A DNA stretch of 64,000 nucleotides from JAPOXR01 sp965199765 (GTDB lineage Bacteria > Pseudomonadota > Alphaproteobacteria > Rhodobacterales > Rhodobacteraceae): contig CBDATC010000001.1 of NCBI GenBank assembly GCA_965199765.1, positions 1,302,001 to 1,366,000 of the forward strand, in the 5' to 3' direction. The position numbers and the translations under genes are program-made. Below are positions 17,600-26,745 of this stretch, piece after piece. The notes below the pieces were generated by a model. The model was not told the origin of the DNA. It ran no database searches and saw only the letters and a list, made by a program, of their open reading frames with translations. Position 1 is the stretch's first letter; the number at the start of each line of letters is the position of its first letter.

Positions 17600-20455
17600 T
17601 TAGAGCGATGCCATGGGCAAGAAGACGTACACGCCGATCTTATCCACCGGCAACGCCGGATCGACTTTGTAGCGGAGTCCCTTGGCTTCGCTGGCGTCGC
17701 GGACGCGGCGATGGTCCGCGAGAAGCATGCTGGCGCGTTTACGGGCAAGATGCTCGAATTGCTCTTCCATGTTCGGCAGCGCTTTGAGGGCCTGCTGAAT
17801 GAGATGGGTCTTCTGGCCGGCCGGCATATTGCGGCTTGGTTCGAGCAACATGAGCGAAAGTGTTTCGTCTTCGGTCAGGAACTCACCGGTTCCACTTCCG
17901 CGAATAGCAATCTCAAGACACTCCTCGGCTAGCAGGCACTTGAGCGGCGCATATCGACCATCTGCACCGCGCTGCTCCACTTGGATCTGACTGCGCAGGC
18001 GTAGGAGATAGAGCACAGTACGGGATTTAACCCCGTGCGTGAACATCGCGCCCGCGCGAGAGGCAACATCCGAGGATTCGGCGTTGAGCGCTTCTTCGGC
18101 TATGAAGTCGGCAAGCGCTGAGACCAGCGGATGTGCGCGGTGGATGTAGGCCACTCCCGCAGGTGCTGGTCGTTCAAATGACAGCTTCGCTGAGGTGGAG
18201 AACTTGATGGAGTCAAGCCGATCCTGAAGCGGTTTTGGTAAGTGCGCGACTGGCAATTTGAAACTGCAATCTTGTGTATCAAGCGGTGCTCCCAGCCGTT
18301 CGGCGGAAAGCCGTACGAACCGGGCAACATCATTCGAACCACCCAGCACGGATACGGACTTTCTCCACTCGGGCAGCACGTCATCCGGTCTCAAGCGGCG
18401 TTGGGCAAACACCGTTCGTGTCCTTTGGTTGCTAGCCGTTTGCCATGCGTCGTCAACTTCGGTCTCTATTACTTCGAATTCAAAGGCCATCTGGTAGGCT
18501 TGAGAATCCCTGCCGCTGTGAAGCAGGACTGCTTTCATGACAGCTTCGATTACCTTGCTGTTATCCATCGGCAGAGGCACCGCAATTCCGAGCTCTTTGC
18601 GGATCTTTTCGGCTTTGCGGACGATCACGCGAAGCACCGCACCGTCCACAGGATTGTCTTCGCCATAGAGCATCAGGGTGCGAACGATCGGGGACGCTTG
18701 TCCAAAGCGGTCCGCGCGGCCTTCGCGCTGCTCGTGGCGCGTGGGATTCCAAGTGAGGTCGTAATGAATCACTGCGTTGAAGTAATTCTGAAGGTTTACA
18801 CCTTCGGATAAGCAGTCGGTGGCAACCAGAATGGGTGCAACGTTCTCGTCTAGTTTGTTGAGGTCTTCGATTCGCTCTTCGCGTTGGTCGGGCGTGAGTT
18901 CTCCGGTGATCACGGAGATGTGCGTATTTTTCCCCTTGATGGCATCGCAAACGGCTTTGCCAACATAATGTGCGGTTGCGATGTAACGACAGAAAACCAC
19001 TGGACGAAACCCAGCCGCCACAAGTTTATTGATTTCCTTTATTAGCGCATTGAGCTTGGGATCTTTACGGGGGCCGCGGAGTGCATCCGCCCGGTCAATC
19101 AACCGACTCAGGGCCTCGGTATCTTCGGTCTCAACGGTGCCGGCGGGAACGCTCTCGGTTAGGGAGAGCGAACCGTCCTCCGACTCATCCAGAACCGTGT
19201 CGTATGCCCTGCGTTCTATGCTGACAAGCTGTGTTTCGATAGTCTCGTTCTTGGTTGCTTGAAACCGAGTCCGCAAGGCGAGCGAAGCGGCCGCGGGACT
19301 AGAGGACGCGCAACGCAACAATGCAAGTGCTGCCCACCAGGACATGCGTTGTTCAAGTTTAGTGGCATTCTCAGTGCGTTGCACCATGGTCCTCGCATAG
19401 GCGAGCACATCGTCGAAGAGCGCACCCCAATCGCCAGTCAGCTGGTAGGTCGCCTCGCGGCTTTCACGGACAGGAAAGCCTGCCTCATCCTTCCATTCGG
19501 CGATATCACCGCGGCGGCGCTGAACGAAATGCAATTCGAGCTCTTCACGCAGGCGGTCGCGTTTCTCGCCTTTGGGCGTATCGACCAACGCCGTGAACTT
19601 CGGCTTCAGCAAACCCAGCAGGTTGTGAAAGGCGATGTCATCGCCCGAGTGCGGTGTCGCGGTGAGAAACACCATATGCCGGTTCGGTTGATCCGCGAGT
19701 CCTTTGAGAAGTTGATAGCGTTGGTGCCGGCTTTTGGAATTTGATCGCGTGCAGGTGTGCGCCTCGTCGACGATGACAAATTCTGGACAAGCGCGAAGGA
19801 ATTCACTGCGGCGACGGTCGGATTTGATGTAGTCGAGCGAGACTATTGTATAAGGGTAGGCCTCAAAAACCGACTCATCCGGCCTCAGGTCGCGCTCTAG
19901 GCGTGTGGCGGTGCCAGGGCGTACGACTTCGGCATCAATGGCAAACTTCTCCGCGAGTTCTCTTTGCCACTGTTCGCATAAATGGGGCGGGCAGATGACT
20001 GCGACCCGCTCAATCTCACCCCGGTCGATCATTTCCCGCGCGATCAGGCCAGCCTCAATGGTTTTGCCGATTCCGACATCATCGGCAACGAGTAGTCGGA
20101 TGGTGTCAAGCCTCAGGGCCATGAGCAAGGGCACGAGCTGATAGGCGCGCGGTTCGACATTGAGATTGCCGAAGCTGCGGAAGGGTCCTGCACCGGCGCG
20201 GAGTTTGAGGCGAAGCGCATCACGCATTAGCATCGCTGACTGATGCGGGCCGTGTTTCTCGGGTTCAGGAAGATCGAACTTAGCCGCCACCGGCGCCTCG
20301 GGTTCAAGCGGAAGGTAGATGAGCGTCGCATCATCTTCAGCACCGCCGAGCGGACGAAGTTTAAGGAGATCGTCGCGCGGTTCGGGGAGAACCACCCACT
20401 CGCGGTGTCTCGCCTTGACTAAGTCGCCCGGCTTATAGGTGATCGCCGTGTTCAA
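17600..20455 (-). CDS. SNF2-type helicase of a DISARM/Druantia-like locus
   Basis: An approximately 951-residue superfamily 2 ATPase. Walker A is ADDVGIGKTIEAG (about residue 125), the Walker B/DEAH box is IVDEAHTC (about 230), TATPHSG is motif III, and motif VI reads REGRADRFGQ (about 585). This is the arrangement of the DrmD-like SNF2 helicases that accompany adenine methylases in defence loci. The start is a TTG at 20455, strongly supported by GGAGG seven bases upstream; earlier codons would overlap the upstream gene. The gap to the upstream helicase gene is 17 bp, and the downstream methyltransferase begins two bases after the stop, so the three genes form one transcription unit. It probably translocates on invading DNA; this is inference. 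Confidence 0.88.
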   Translation of the reverse strand: MNTAITYKPGDLVKARHREWVVLPEPRDDLLKLRPLGGAEDDATLIYLPLEPEAPVAAKFDLPEPEKHGPHQSAMLMRDALRLKLRAGAGPFRSFGNLNVEPRAYQLVPLLMALRLDTIRLLVADDVGIGKTIEAGLIAREMIDRGEIERVAVICPPHLCEQWQRELAEKFAIDAEVVRPGTATRLERDLRPDESVFEAYPYTIVSLDYIKSDRRRSEFLRACPEFVIVDEAHTCTRSNSKSRHQRYQLLKGLADQPNRHMVFLTATPHSGDDIAFHNLLGLLKPKFTALVDTPKGEKRDRLREELELHFVQRRRGDIAEWKDEAGFPVRESREATYQLTGDWGALFDDVLAYARTMVQRTENATKLEQRMSWWAALALLRCASSSPAAASLALRTRFQATKNETIETQLVSIERRAYDTVLDESEDGSLSLTESVPAGTVETEDTEALSRLIDRADALRGPRKDPKLNALIKEINKLVAAGFRPVVFCRYIATAHYVGKAVCDAIKGKNTHISVITGELTPDQREERIEDLNKLDENVAPILVATDCLSEGVNLQNYFNAVIHYDLTWNPTRHEQREGRADRFGQASPIVRTLMLYGEDNPVDGAVLRVIVRKAEKIRKELGIAVPLPMDNSKVIEAVMKAVLLHSGRDSQAYQMAFEFEVIETEVDDAWQTASNQRTRTVFAQRRLRPDDVLPEWRKSVSVLGGSNDVARFVRLSAERLGAPLDTQDCSFKLPVAHLPKPLQDRLDSIKFSTSAKLSFERPAPAGVAYIHRAHPLVSALADFIAEEALNAESSDVASRAGAMFTHGVKSRTVLYLLRLRSQIQVEQRGADGRYAPLKCLLAEECLEIAIRGSGTGEFLTEDETLSLMLLEPSRNMPAGQKTHLIQQALKALPNMEEQFEHLARKRASMLLADHRRVRDASEAKGLRYKVDPALPVDKIGVYVFLPMASL

Positions 20456-20472
20456 TTCAGGTCCTCCGCATC

Positions 20473-23400
20473 CTAATTTGTGTTCGATGCGGTGCCCGGT
20501 CCAAACACCCAGGCAAACTCGCCGATCAACTGTTCCCAAGACTTTTGATCCGCGTCGAAACGCACGACTGTAAAGCCGGCGTCGTGGAGGCGTCGGGTTA
20601 CCTCGAGGTCAATATTTTGCTGACGGTAACTTTGATGATGAGGACCGTCGATGTAGATCAGAGTCTGATGGGCGGTGTAGGCAAAATCAGGCCTCGTATT
20701 GAATTCACGAAGGTAAGGCTGAGCCCGGTCGGGAAGGTGGTAACCATTTTCGTTAAGATAGCGCAGCCAAGCTTTCTCCAAAGCAGAGCTGGAGATATTG
20801 TTCAGCTCCTCAAAGTTGTCGCTGTTGCCTGCGGAATCTGCCGTGCGGGTTTGCTCTCCGCGGATCAGTCGGCAGAGCAGGTCGAGCATGGCTTCATCAC
20901 GACGGTCGATATTTGGATGGTCCGGCTGGTTGTAATAGCTCAGCAGGCAGCGATAACAGCCAGCTTCGCAATTATCGTCTTGGTTGTAGAGGTCGTCCAA
21001 TCCAGTCCAGTGTCCAGAGTGCGATCCGTAGTGACAGACTTCAAGCGCTTTGCGGGCAATTCGACCAAGTGCATTGGGATCGCTGGTGAGACGCGTCAGT
21101 ACTCCAGCGCCGCCTTCGGCAGACTCATATAACAGAATGGCAAAACGGTTATCGCGGTCAGGCAGCGGCTCGGCGGCAAGCTCCGATTCCTCAAGCTGAA
21201 ACTCTTGTTCGATACCACGCTTGATGGCGTATTGCAGTGAGACCATAGTCGTCTCGTTGAGGTCAACCTTCGGTTGAAGCACGAGAACATTGCGGGTGTC
21301 TTCGACGAAGGGCGTGATACGCTGGATACACTTTCCCTCCTTAACAGAATCGTCTTCTGCGTCAGTGGGGGCCTGCGAGTCCTTTGTCCAATCGCCGGTG
21401 CTGGTATCCACACTGAATCCGTAGATGGATTTTTCCTTGCGACGACGCCATCCAAGATTAATGCGCCAGAGTGTTGAGGCCGGGCCGTAGCGCATCTCCA
21501 GCAGGGTCTGACCACTTTCCTTTATGGCAATAGGCTTGACGCTGCTGCGGCCATTCTCTTCGCTGTAGCGAAGCGTAGTGACCATCTCGTAACCTTGGCG
21601 CTGGCGTTCTTCCTCATCCGAGGTAATTCGGTTTGCCCGCTGGGTTGACACCTGTTCGATGCGGTAGAGATTGAGGACTACCCTCCCGCCATCAAGGCGT
21701 TCGTTACAGCTGATGCAGCGTTCATAGTCTTTTTGATCGCCGAAATGACCATAGCCACAGGCGGGACAGATGCGTGCTGACTGTACTGGAATGCCGGCCG
21801 ATGCGGTCACACCATCTTCGTCACGGACGGAGAGAATCGTCCGGCGCACGCGATAGGTGCTGCCCTCGTTATAGATGATGGACTGGGGACCGAACTCTGA
21901 GAGTCCCAAAAATCTGGGTCGGCTCAGAAACGAATCGCGAGCCACTTTTTCGCGTCGGCCTGGAACGAAGGCCATCAACGGCAGGCGCGGGAAATTGTAA
22001 CCTGGAAGAAACCCCTCGGCGGCTAAGTATCGGTACGAGTAGAAATCGGAATTCATTCTCTGACTTGTTTGCAGAAGCAATCCCTGCTGGGTGTATGCTT
22101 CGTCGTACCGGGCCTTGGCTTCACGTCGTTCCTTCTCGGTGGAGGCGGCGTTTCTGAGGACTTCATTGGCGAACTTCATTTGGTTCGCCGTTGCACGAAA
22201 CAGCGAACGCCATCGGTCGAACGCGCTGTCAAAGCGACGGTCAGCGGATTTCATCGCACTGTCGAGCCATGTGCTTGTGTACCAAGTGCCGGGTTCCTGT
22301 GAGAGATCTGGTTCGAGCATCGAAAGAATGCGGCGTGCACGGATGCCTGCATTGTTAACCGCTCGGGAAGAGCGGATCTGCTCGGCGATTTCATCATGCA
22401 ACGGCAGCGAGTCGAGTTTCTCCCGGTTGAGCACCTCACAAACAGATGAGCCCAGCATGACACCGGTTTCAGAGAGCCAAACGGCCTGAAGATGGCTGCG
22501 GATCAGGTTCTCGTTTACGAGATCAATGTTCGGGGGATTGACTGCGCCGGAGACCATGCGCGTTGGGTCGGCGAAGAAATACTGGTCATGCGGCGACTTC
22601 GCGGCGCAGTAGGTGACCACTAACGCGGGCTGGCCGCTGCGCCCGGCCCGTCCGCTGCGTTGAGCGTAATTCGCGGGCGTCGGCGGCACGTTGCGCATAT
22701 ACACCGCGTTCAGTGTCGAAATGTCGACCCCGAGCTCCATCGTCGGCGAGCAAAACAGTATGGGCAGCCCGCCGGGAATCAGACCGTCGCGGAAACGGCG
22801 TTCACGCTCTTCGCGGGTTTCAGTATCGACTTGAGCGGTGTGTTCTCGCGCCTCAAGCTGGTGAAGAAGGCGATTGTCGCTGTCGAGGATCGCGGCTACA
22901 TTTTGGTAGAGGTTGCGGAAAAACACATTGGTTGCGTTCAATTTCTCCGAGTCATTTTCGGTAAGCTTCCATTCAAGCGCCGAACCGTTGATGCGATATC
23001 CGGTGCGACCACCGCCTAGGTCCTCAGCTTCGACGTAACCGTAAGTGGCGAGCACGCTCAAGATATCGTCAATGAGGGTGTTGTAGACATCCTCATCGAA
23101 CATGGCGGGATAGGAGGAATTTCCCTGTCCCCAGATTTCCGGGTTCTTCAACTTGCGACCGAATGCGGATCGGTAAGAGATATGAAGGATGCGGTAATCC
23201 TGTCGGGGTTTGCGGCTGCTAGGTCTGGGCACCATGAAGCCATGAGAAAATAGGCGCTCCTCCTCCGACAATCCCCAAGGCTCTTTTAACTGACTGAAGC
23301 TTCGGTTGCGCATCTGTTCCTGAAAGTTCGGATCAAGGTAGATGGTTTTGATACAGAGCGCTTTTCGCATGCGATGAAGAAGGTCTTTTGCCAATTTGAG

Positions 23401-25704
23401 ACGTTGCGCAGGTTCAATGGAGCCGAGCAACGGATGCCGTGCGCACCATTCCTCTTCGTCTTCGCAGCAATCCTCGAGTCCGCGGTAGCTGATATCCAGC
23501 AGCTTCAGTTGCTCGAGATTGGGATTTGTGATGCGCCAGCCACGCTGCAGATCGAAATAGAGTCGGTAGCCGAGCACGTCACGAAGAGTTTTAATCGTGT
23601 TTTGGGCTTTGATCCCCTTGGCTTCGTGACTGGCCGAGTAGTCCAAGTGTTCCAGACGCAATTGCGCGTGCACCTTTTGGGTCAGGAGATCGTCGGTGAG
23701 CAATCCGTCTGGCTCGGCTCGGATGGCTGAAATGAGCGCACCACGCAATAGCAGGATCTGAACAAAGTCGTTGAAATGGCCTGCTTGGAGGCTGGCATCC
23801 TGTCGATTGTCGGTGAATGCGAGCAGCTTTTTGGTCTGTTCGTCGAGATCCGAGCCAATGAGATGCTTCAGCGAAGACAGCGCCAGCACAGTCGTGGCAG
23901 AGCTCCGACCTTCGCTGGAAAGCCCAGAAAGCTTGGTCATGTCGCTCCGAACGTTGCCGTCGTAGTAGGCGTCGCAACGCCGATTCAAACAGAAACGGAA
24001 AGTCCCTGGAATGAACCAGGCAGGTAAACCATCCTCAGAAGCGATGCCTTGGGTGTCAACTTGGACTTTATGCGGTTGATAGCGTCGGTAATACGATTTG
24101 AGCCTTATCTCGTCGCCTCGGAATTCCAGCCATTCCTCCGGATACTGACTCTCGATGTCCTTGGGATTGAACAGTCCGGTAGGATCAGGCATGAGATATC
24201 CAAACTGGACATCTTCCCTATCGTTGGATCTTTCGGTCAGATCGCGAGGCTCATATGAATGTGTCTGTTTGCCGACAAATTTCGCCCAGACGGGCAGGTA
24301 TTCCTGCCCGCAGGAGCGGCAGAAAGCGAGCGGAAAAAGCGGGCGGTTGCGGTCTCCGGGTTTGAATTGCTGTCCGTCCAAGGTGAGATAACGCTCGCCC
24401 GGCGCTTCAAGGGTCGTATATGCGTTCCAGGCACCGCTGATGAATTGGTGCAGCCGGAAGGCGAAGAAGCTCTGACCCCGCTTATTTCGGCTTTGGTGAG
24501 CAGTCAGCAGAAATTTCGTGAGGTACTCTTGGCAATGCTGTTCGTCAAAGCCGCTGTCGGTGGAAAGCTTTTCCGAGGCTTGACGAACGGTCAGTGGCCG
24601 TGAAATCCGAACAAGCTTGCCGTGTTGTTCTTCAAATCCGAGATTGCGCTCAACCCAAGCCGCGACAGGATGTGTTGACAGATCTTCATGAGTGGGGGGG
24701 GGTTCCGGCACACCTCTTTCGATTGCGGCGCGCAATGCAGGTAAGTCTGAACCTGCTGTTTGGTGGGTTACGGGACGCAGGGTTTCCGAAACGACATTGT
24801 TGGCATCAACAGCAGTGCCGAACAGGCGGCTTGCGATGCGAGCAACGGCGGTATTCCGGTCGTTAGGCGAGCCTTCGGACGCGATCGTCGCCGAAGTGCC
24901 GATACAGAGAAGCTGCTTGTTGAACTTTTCTCGGACGCGACGGGCCAGCATCGCGACGTCAGCTCCTTGACGCCCGCGATAGGTATGCAGCTCGTCCAAC
25001 ACAAGGAATCGGAGGTCCATGGCGTGTTCGCGGATCGCTTTGTCGGTCTCATAGAACCGCGTCATGATCAGCTCGAGCATGACGTAGTTGGTTAGCAGAA
25101 TATCCGGAGGCTTCTTTGCGATCCGTTCACGATCGTCATGAGATTCCTGCCCTGTGTACCGAGCGAAGGTAACAGGCTCGTCCCCTTCGCCATAGCCAAG
25201 CTGCAAATACTTTTCAAGTTCCTCGCGTTGGCTGTTGCAGAGCGCGTTCATCGGATAGACGACGATGGCGCTAATGCCTTTGCAGGTGTCGCCAGCGTGC
25301 CTTCTTCGCAAAACGTCGTCTACGATTGGGATGAAGTAGGCGAGTGACTTGCCGGAGCCTGTCCCAGTGGTTAGGACGTAGCTCTCTGCCCGTTTTGCGA
25401 TTTTGATGGCATCAGCCTGGTGCCGGTGAAGCAGGAGGCGTTCGCCAAACGGATCGTCGGTGTGCTTTAGCCGGAATATCTTTGCGCACTCACTGTGAAG
25501 TGTTCCTTCGGCAACGAGGTCGTCGATGTATCCGCCAGACTCGAAGTTTGGATTGAGCTGGATTAGCGGGGGCGGGGCAAAATGTTCGGCATCGTAGGCA
25601 GTATCTACTTCGTGCAAGATATCTTTGGCGCGGATCTTGGCGAAGCTACGGGAAAATCGTTTGTATTCGGCAACGAGGTCTTCACGAAAAGCAAATACGT
25701 CCAT
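20473..25704 (-). CDS. Giant DEAD/DEAH helicase with DUF1998 and C-terminal nuclease-like domain
   Basis: A 1743-residue protein. The helicase core has Walker A TTGTGSGKS (about 112-120), VLDELHTYRG (about 235-244), TSATI (about 270) and motif VI QRSGRAGRSGQ (about 1012-1022). Zinc ligands appear in CRSCGQEY, in CPACGYG...CISC (about 1310-1330), and in the DUF1998 motif CEAGCYRCLLSY (about 1578-1590). The last 100 residues form a Vsr/DUF559-like PD-(D/E)XK candidate with RPDFAY (about 1670) and LIYIDGPHH (about 1682). Size and DUF1998 recall DruE, whereas the neighbours recall DISARM. A C9 run at codon about 334 could switch the gene off. The start ATG overlaps the stop of an upstream gene fragment (TGATG). 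Confidence 0.87.
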   Translation of the reverse strand: MDVFAFREDLVAEYKRFSRSFAKIRAKDILHEVDTAYDAEHFAPPPLIQLNPNFESGGYIDDLVAEGTLHSECAKIFRLKHTDDPFGERLLLHRHQADAIKIAKRAESYVLTTGTGSGKSLAYFIPIVDDVLRRRHAGDTCKGISAIVVYPMNALCNSQREELEKYLQLGYGEGDEPVTFARYTGQESHDDRERIAKKPPDILLTNYVMLELIMTRFYETDKAIREHAMDLRFLVLDELHTYRGRQGADVAMLARRVREKFNKQLLCIGTSATIASEGSPNDRNTAVARIASRLFGTAVDANNVVSETLRPVTHQTAGSDLPALRAAIERGVPEPPPTHEDLSTHPVAAWVERNLGFEEQHGKLVRISRPLTVRQASEKLSTDSGFDEQHCQEYLTKFLLTAHQSRNKRGQSFFAFRLHQFISGAWNAYTTLEAPGERYLTLDGQQFKPGDRNRPLFPLAFCRSCGQEYLPVWAKFVGKQTHSYEPRDLTERSNDREDVQFGYLMPDPTGLFNPKDIESQYPEEWLEFRGDEIRLKSYYRRYQPHKVQVDTQGIASEDGLPAWFIPGTFRFCLNRRCDAYYDGNVRSDMTKLSGLSSEGRSSATTVLALSSLKHLIGSDLDEQTKKLLAFTDNRQDASLQAGHFNDFVQILLLRGALISAIRAEPDGLLTDDLLTQKVHAQLRLEHLDYSASHEAKGIKAQNTIKTLRDVLGYRLYFDLQRGWRITNPNLEQLKLLDISYRGLEDCCEDEEEWCARHPLLGSIEPAQRLKLAKDLLHRMRKALCIKTIYLDPNFQEQMRNRSFSQLKEPWGLSEEERLFSHGFMVPRPSSRKPRQDYRILHISYRSAFGRKLKNPEIWGQGNSSYPAMFDEDVYNTLIDDILSVLATYGYVEAEDLGGGRTGYRINGSALEWKLTENDSEKLNATNVFFRNLYQNVAAILDSDNRLLHQLEAREHTAQVDTETREERERRFRDGLIPGGLPILFCSPTMELGVDISTLNAVYMRNVPPTPANYAQRSGRAGRSGQPALVVTYCAAKSPHDQYFFADPTRMVSGAVNPPNIDLVNENLIRSHLQAVWLSETGVMLGSSVCEVLNREKLDSLPLHDEIAEQIRSSRAVNNAGIRARRILSMLEPDLSQEPGTWYTSTWLDSAMKSADRRFDSAFDRWRSLFRATANQMKFANEVLRNAASTEKERREAKARYDEAYTQQGLLLQTSQRMNSDFYSYRYLAAEGFLPGYNFPRLPLMAFVPGRREKVARDSFLSRPRFLGLSEFGPQSIIYNEGSTYRVRRTILSVRDEDGVTASAGIPVQSARICPACGYGHFGDQKDYERCISCNERLDGGRVVLNLYRIEQVSTQRANRITSDEEERQRQGYEMVTTLRYSEENGRSSVKPIAIKESGQTLLEMRYGPASTLWRINLGWRRRKEKSIYGFSVDTSTGDWTKDSQAPTDAEDDSVKEGKCIQRITPFVEDTRNVLVLQPKVDLNETTMVSLQYAIKRGIEQEFQLEESELAAEPLPDRDNRFAILLYESAEGGAGVLTRLTSDPNALGRIARKALEVCHYGSHSGHWTGLDDLYNQDDNCEAGCYRCLLSYYNQPDHPNIDRRDEAMLDLLCRLIRGEQTRTADSAGNSDNFEELNNISSSALEKAWLRYLNENGYHLPDRAQPYLREFNTRPDFAYTAHQTLIYIDGPHHQSYRQQNIDLEVTRRLHDAGFTVVRFDADQKSWEQLIGEFAWVFGPGTASNTN
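24694..24702 (-). repeat. C9 homopolymer in helicase coding strand
   Basis: Nine consecutive G on the plus strand encode Glu-Pro-Pro-Pro-Thr near codon 334 of the helicase. A one-base slip would truncate the protein after its first helicase lobe. It is the second long poly-C tract in the same operon. Confidence 0.85.
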
Positions 25705-25823
25705 CAGTCTTCCCTAAGCCATGAAGCTTTGGCATTCGCTTGAAACACGACATATCGCTCCGGGAAAGTTTCGAACTGCTCGTTCTTATCATAAATCATG
25801 CGGTCGGTCAGCATCTCGAAATG
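25704..25823 (-). pseudogene. C-terminal fragment of an unidentified gene overlapping the helicase start
   Basis: The minus-strand frame ending at 25704 reads EMLTDRMIYDKNEQFETF then PERYVVFQANAKASWLRED and stops in TGATG, so its stop overlaps the helicase start codon. A stop lies just upstream in this frame. The neighbouring frame upstream (ISTTDKVFAAHLAHHQMTF) also looks coding, which suggests a frameshifted remnant of a once-coupled first operon gene. I do not recognise the family. Confidence 0.45.
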
Positions 25824-26290
25824 TCATCTGATGGTGTGCTAAGTGAGCCGCGAAAACCTTGTCAGTGGTTGAAATCGCGGGAAGCGGGTCTCGACCGTGC
25901 ACGCGTACAGATAACCAAACAGATCCACATGTGATGTTTAGTCCCATTCGAGGTGCAATGGTGTTTGGTCAATTGGCGCTGAATGGGTGAGGTGAGGCAA
26001 AGCGAGGGGATGCAGCGATAGTCTTTTCGGCAGGGCATCACTAGATTCCAATACGCAATGGGAAAAACCCCGCATTGTATTTTCTCCCATTTCAACCTGA
26101 CAGAAATCAGGTCGCAGTACTGCCGTCAATTAACTTCCAAGTGTAGCTGATTTTTTTCGCTTCGCAAAGGCCAAAAAAAGAGACGAATTGTGCCGGTCGC
26201 GCCGTTGTTTCTGTATTGGCTCTTCGCTTCGCTTCCATGTGACCCACAACCGTCTGACGGGACTTTTCGTCGCAGTAAAGAGCTTTCAGG

Positions 26291-26648
26291 TCGCTCAGCA
26301 GAAGGGGAATGTCGTCCCGCGACCGCTAGTTGATCTGAAGATCCTCGATCGGAACATGAAACCGTTGCGGATTTTTCTCAAATGTGGTTCTGATGGCATC
26401 ACTCTAAGTTGAAGATTCGCCTTTTTGACACAATATCTGGGCGAATCTTCCGCTTTTCGCCATATCTTCCGAATCTTCGCAATCACAAACAGCAGAAAAT
26501 TCTATGCATGGTAAGGCTTTGAGCAGCAGAATCGACCTTTTCGACAGACACCAATTAAGCGCGGCCTCAAATGCGTCCAAACTCCGTCAATCGCCGCCGA
26601 ACTGTTCCGGATTGCAGAATCAGGGGGTTTTTACTGACACTAATTGAA
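26291..26648 (-). mobile_element. Insertion-sequence remnant (copy 1 of a three-copy family)
   Basis: The left part (26291-26400), read on the minus strand, is the degraded start of a transposase also found at 53068. It is followed by an 11-bp perfect inverted repeat GAAGATTCGCC/GGCGAATCTTC (26411-26421 and 26440-26450). The right part (about 26575-26648) matches the ends at 53262-53325 and 54470-54530. No intact transposase remains. The interval 25824-26290 to its left holds no supportable gene. Confidence 0.7.
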
Positions 26649-26745
26649 GCGGTGCGACGGTTCTGCCGACACTTCGCATCTTGGTTGCAGCTGAAGGCTT
26701 GGCCTCGTATTTGGTCTCCACTTTTCGGTTGAAGAGGAGTGTGCC

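Noticed and set aside
20456..20539. Longer N-terminus for the SNF2 helicase
   Set aside because: It would overlap the upstream helicase gene, and a GGAGG lies at ideal distance from the TTG at 20455.
13365..25704. BREX or type I restriction assignment for the three-gene locus
   Set aside because: No pglZ, brxC, brxL or hsdS-like gene is present; the helicases are of SNF2 and DUF1998 types.
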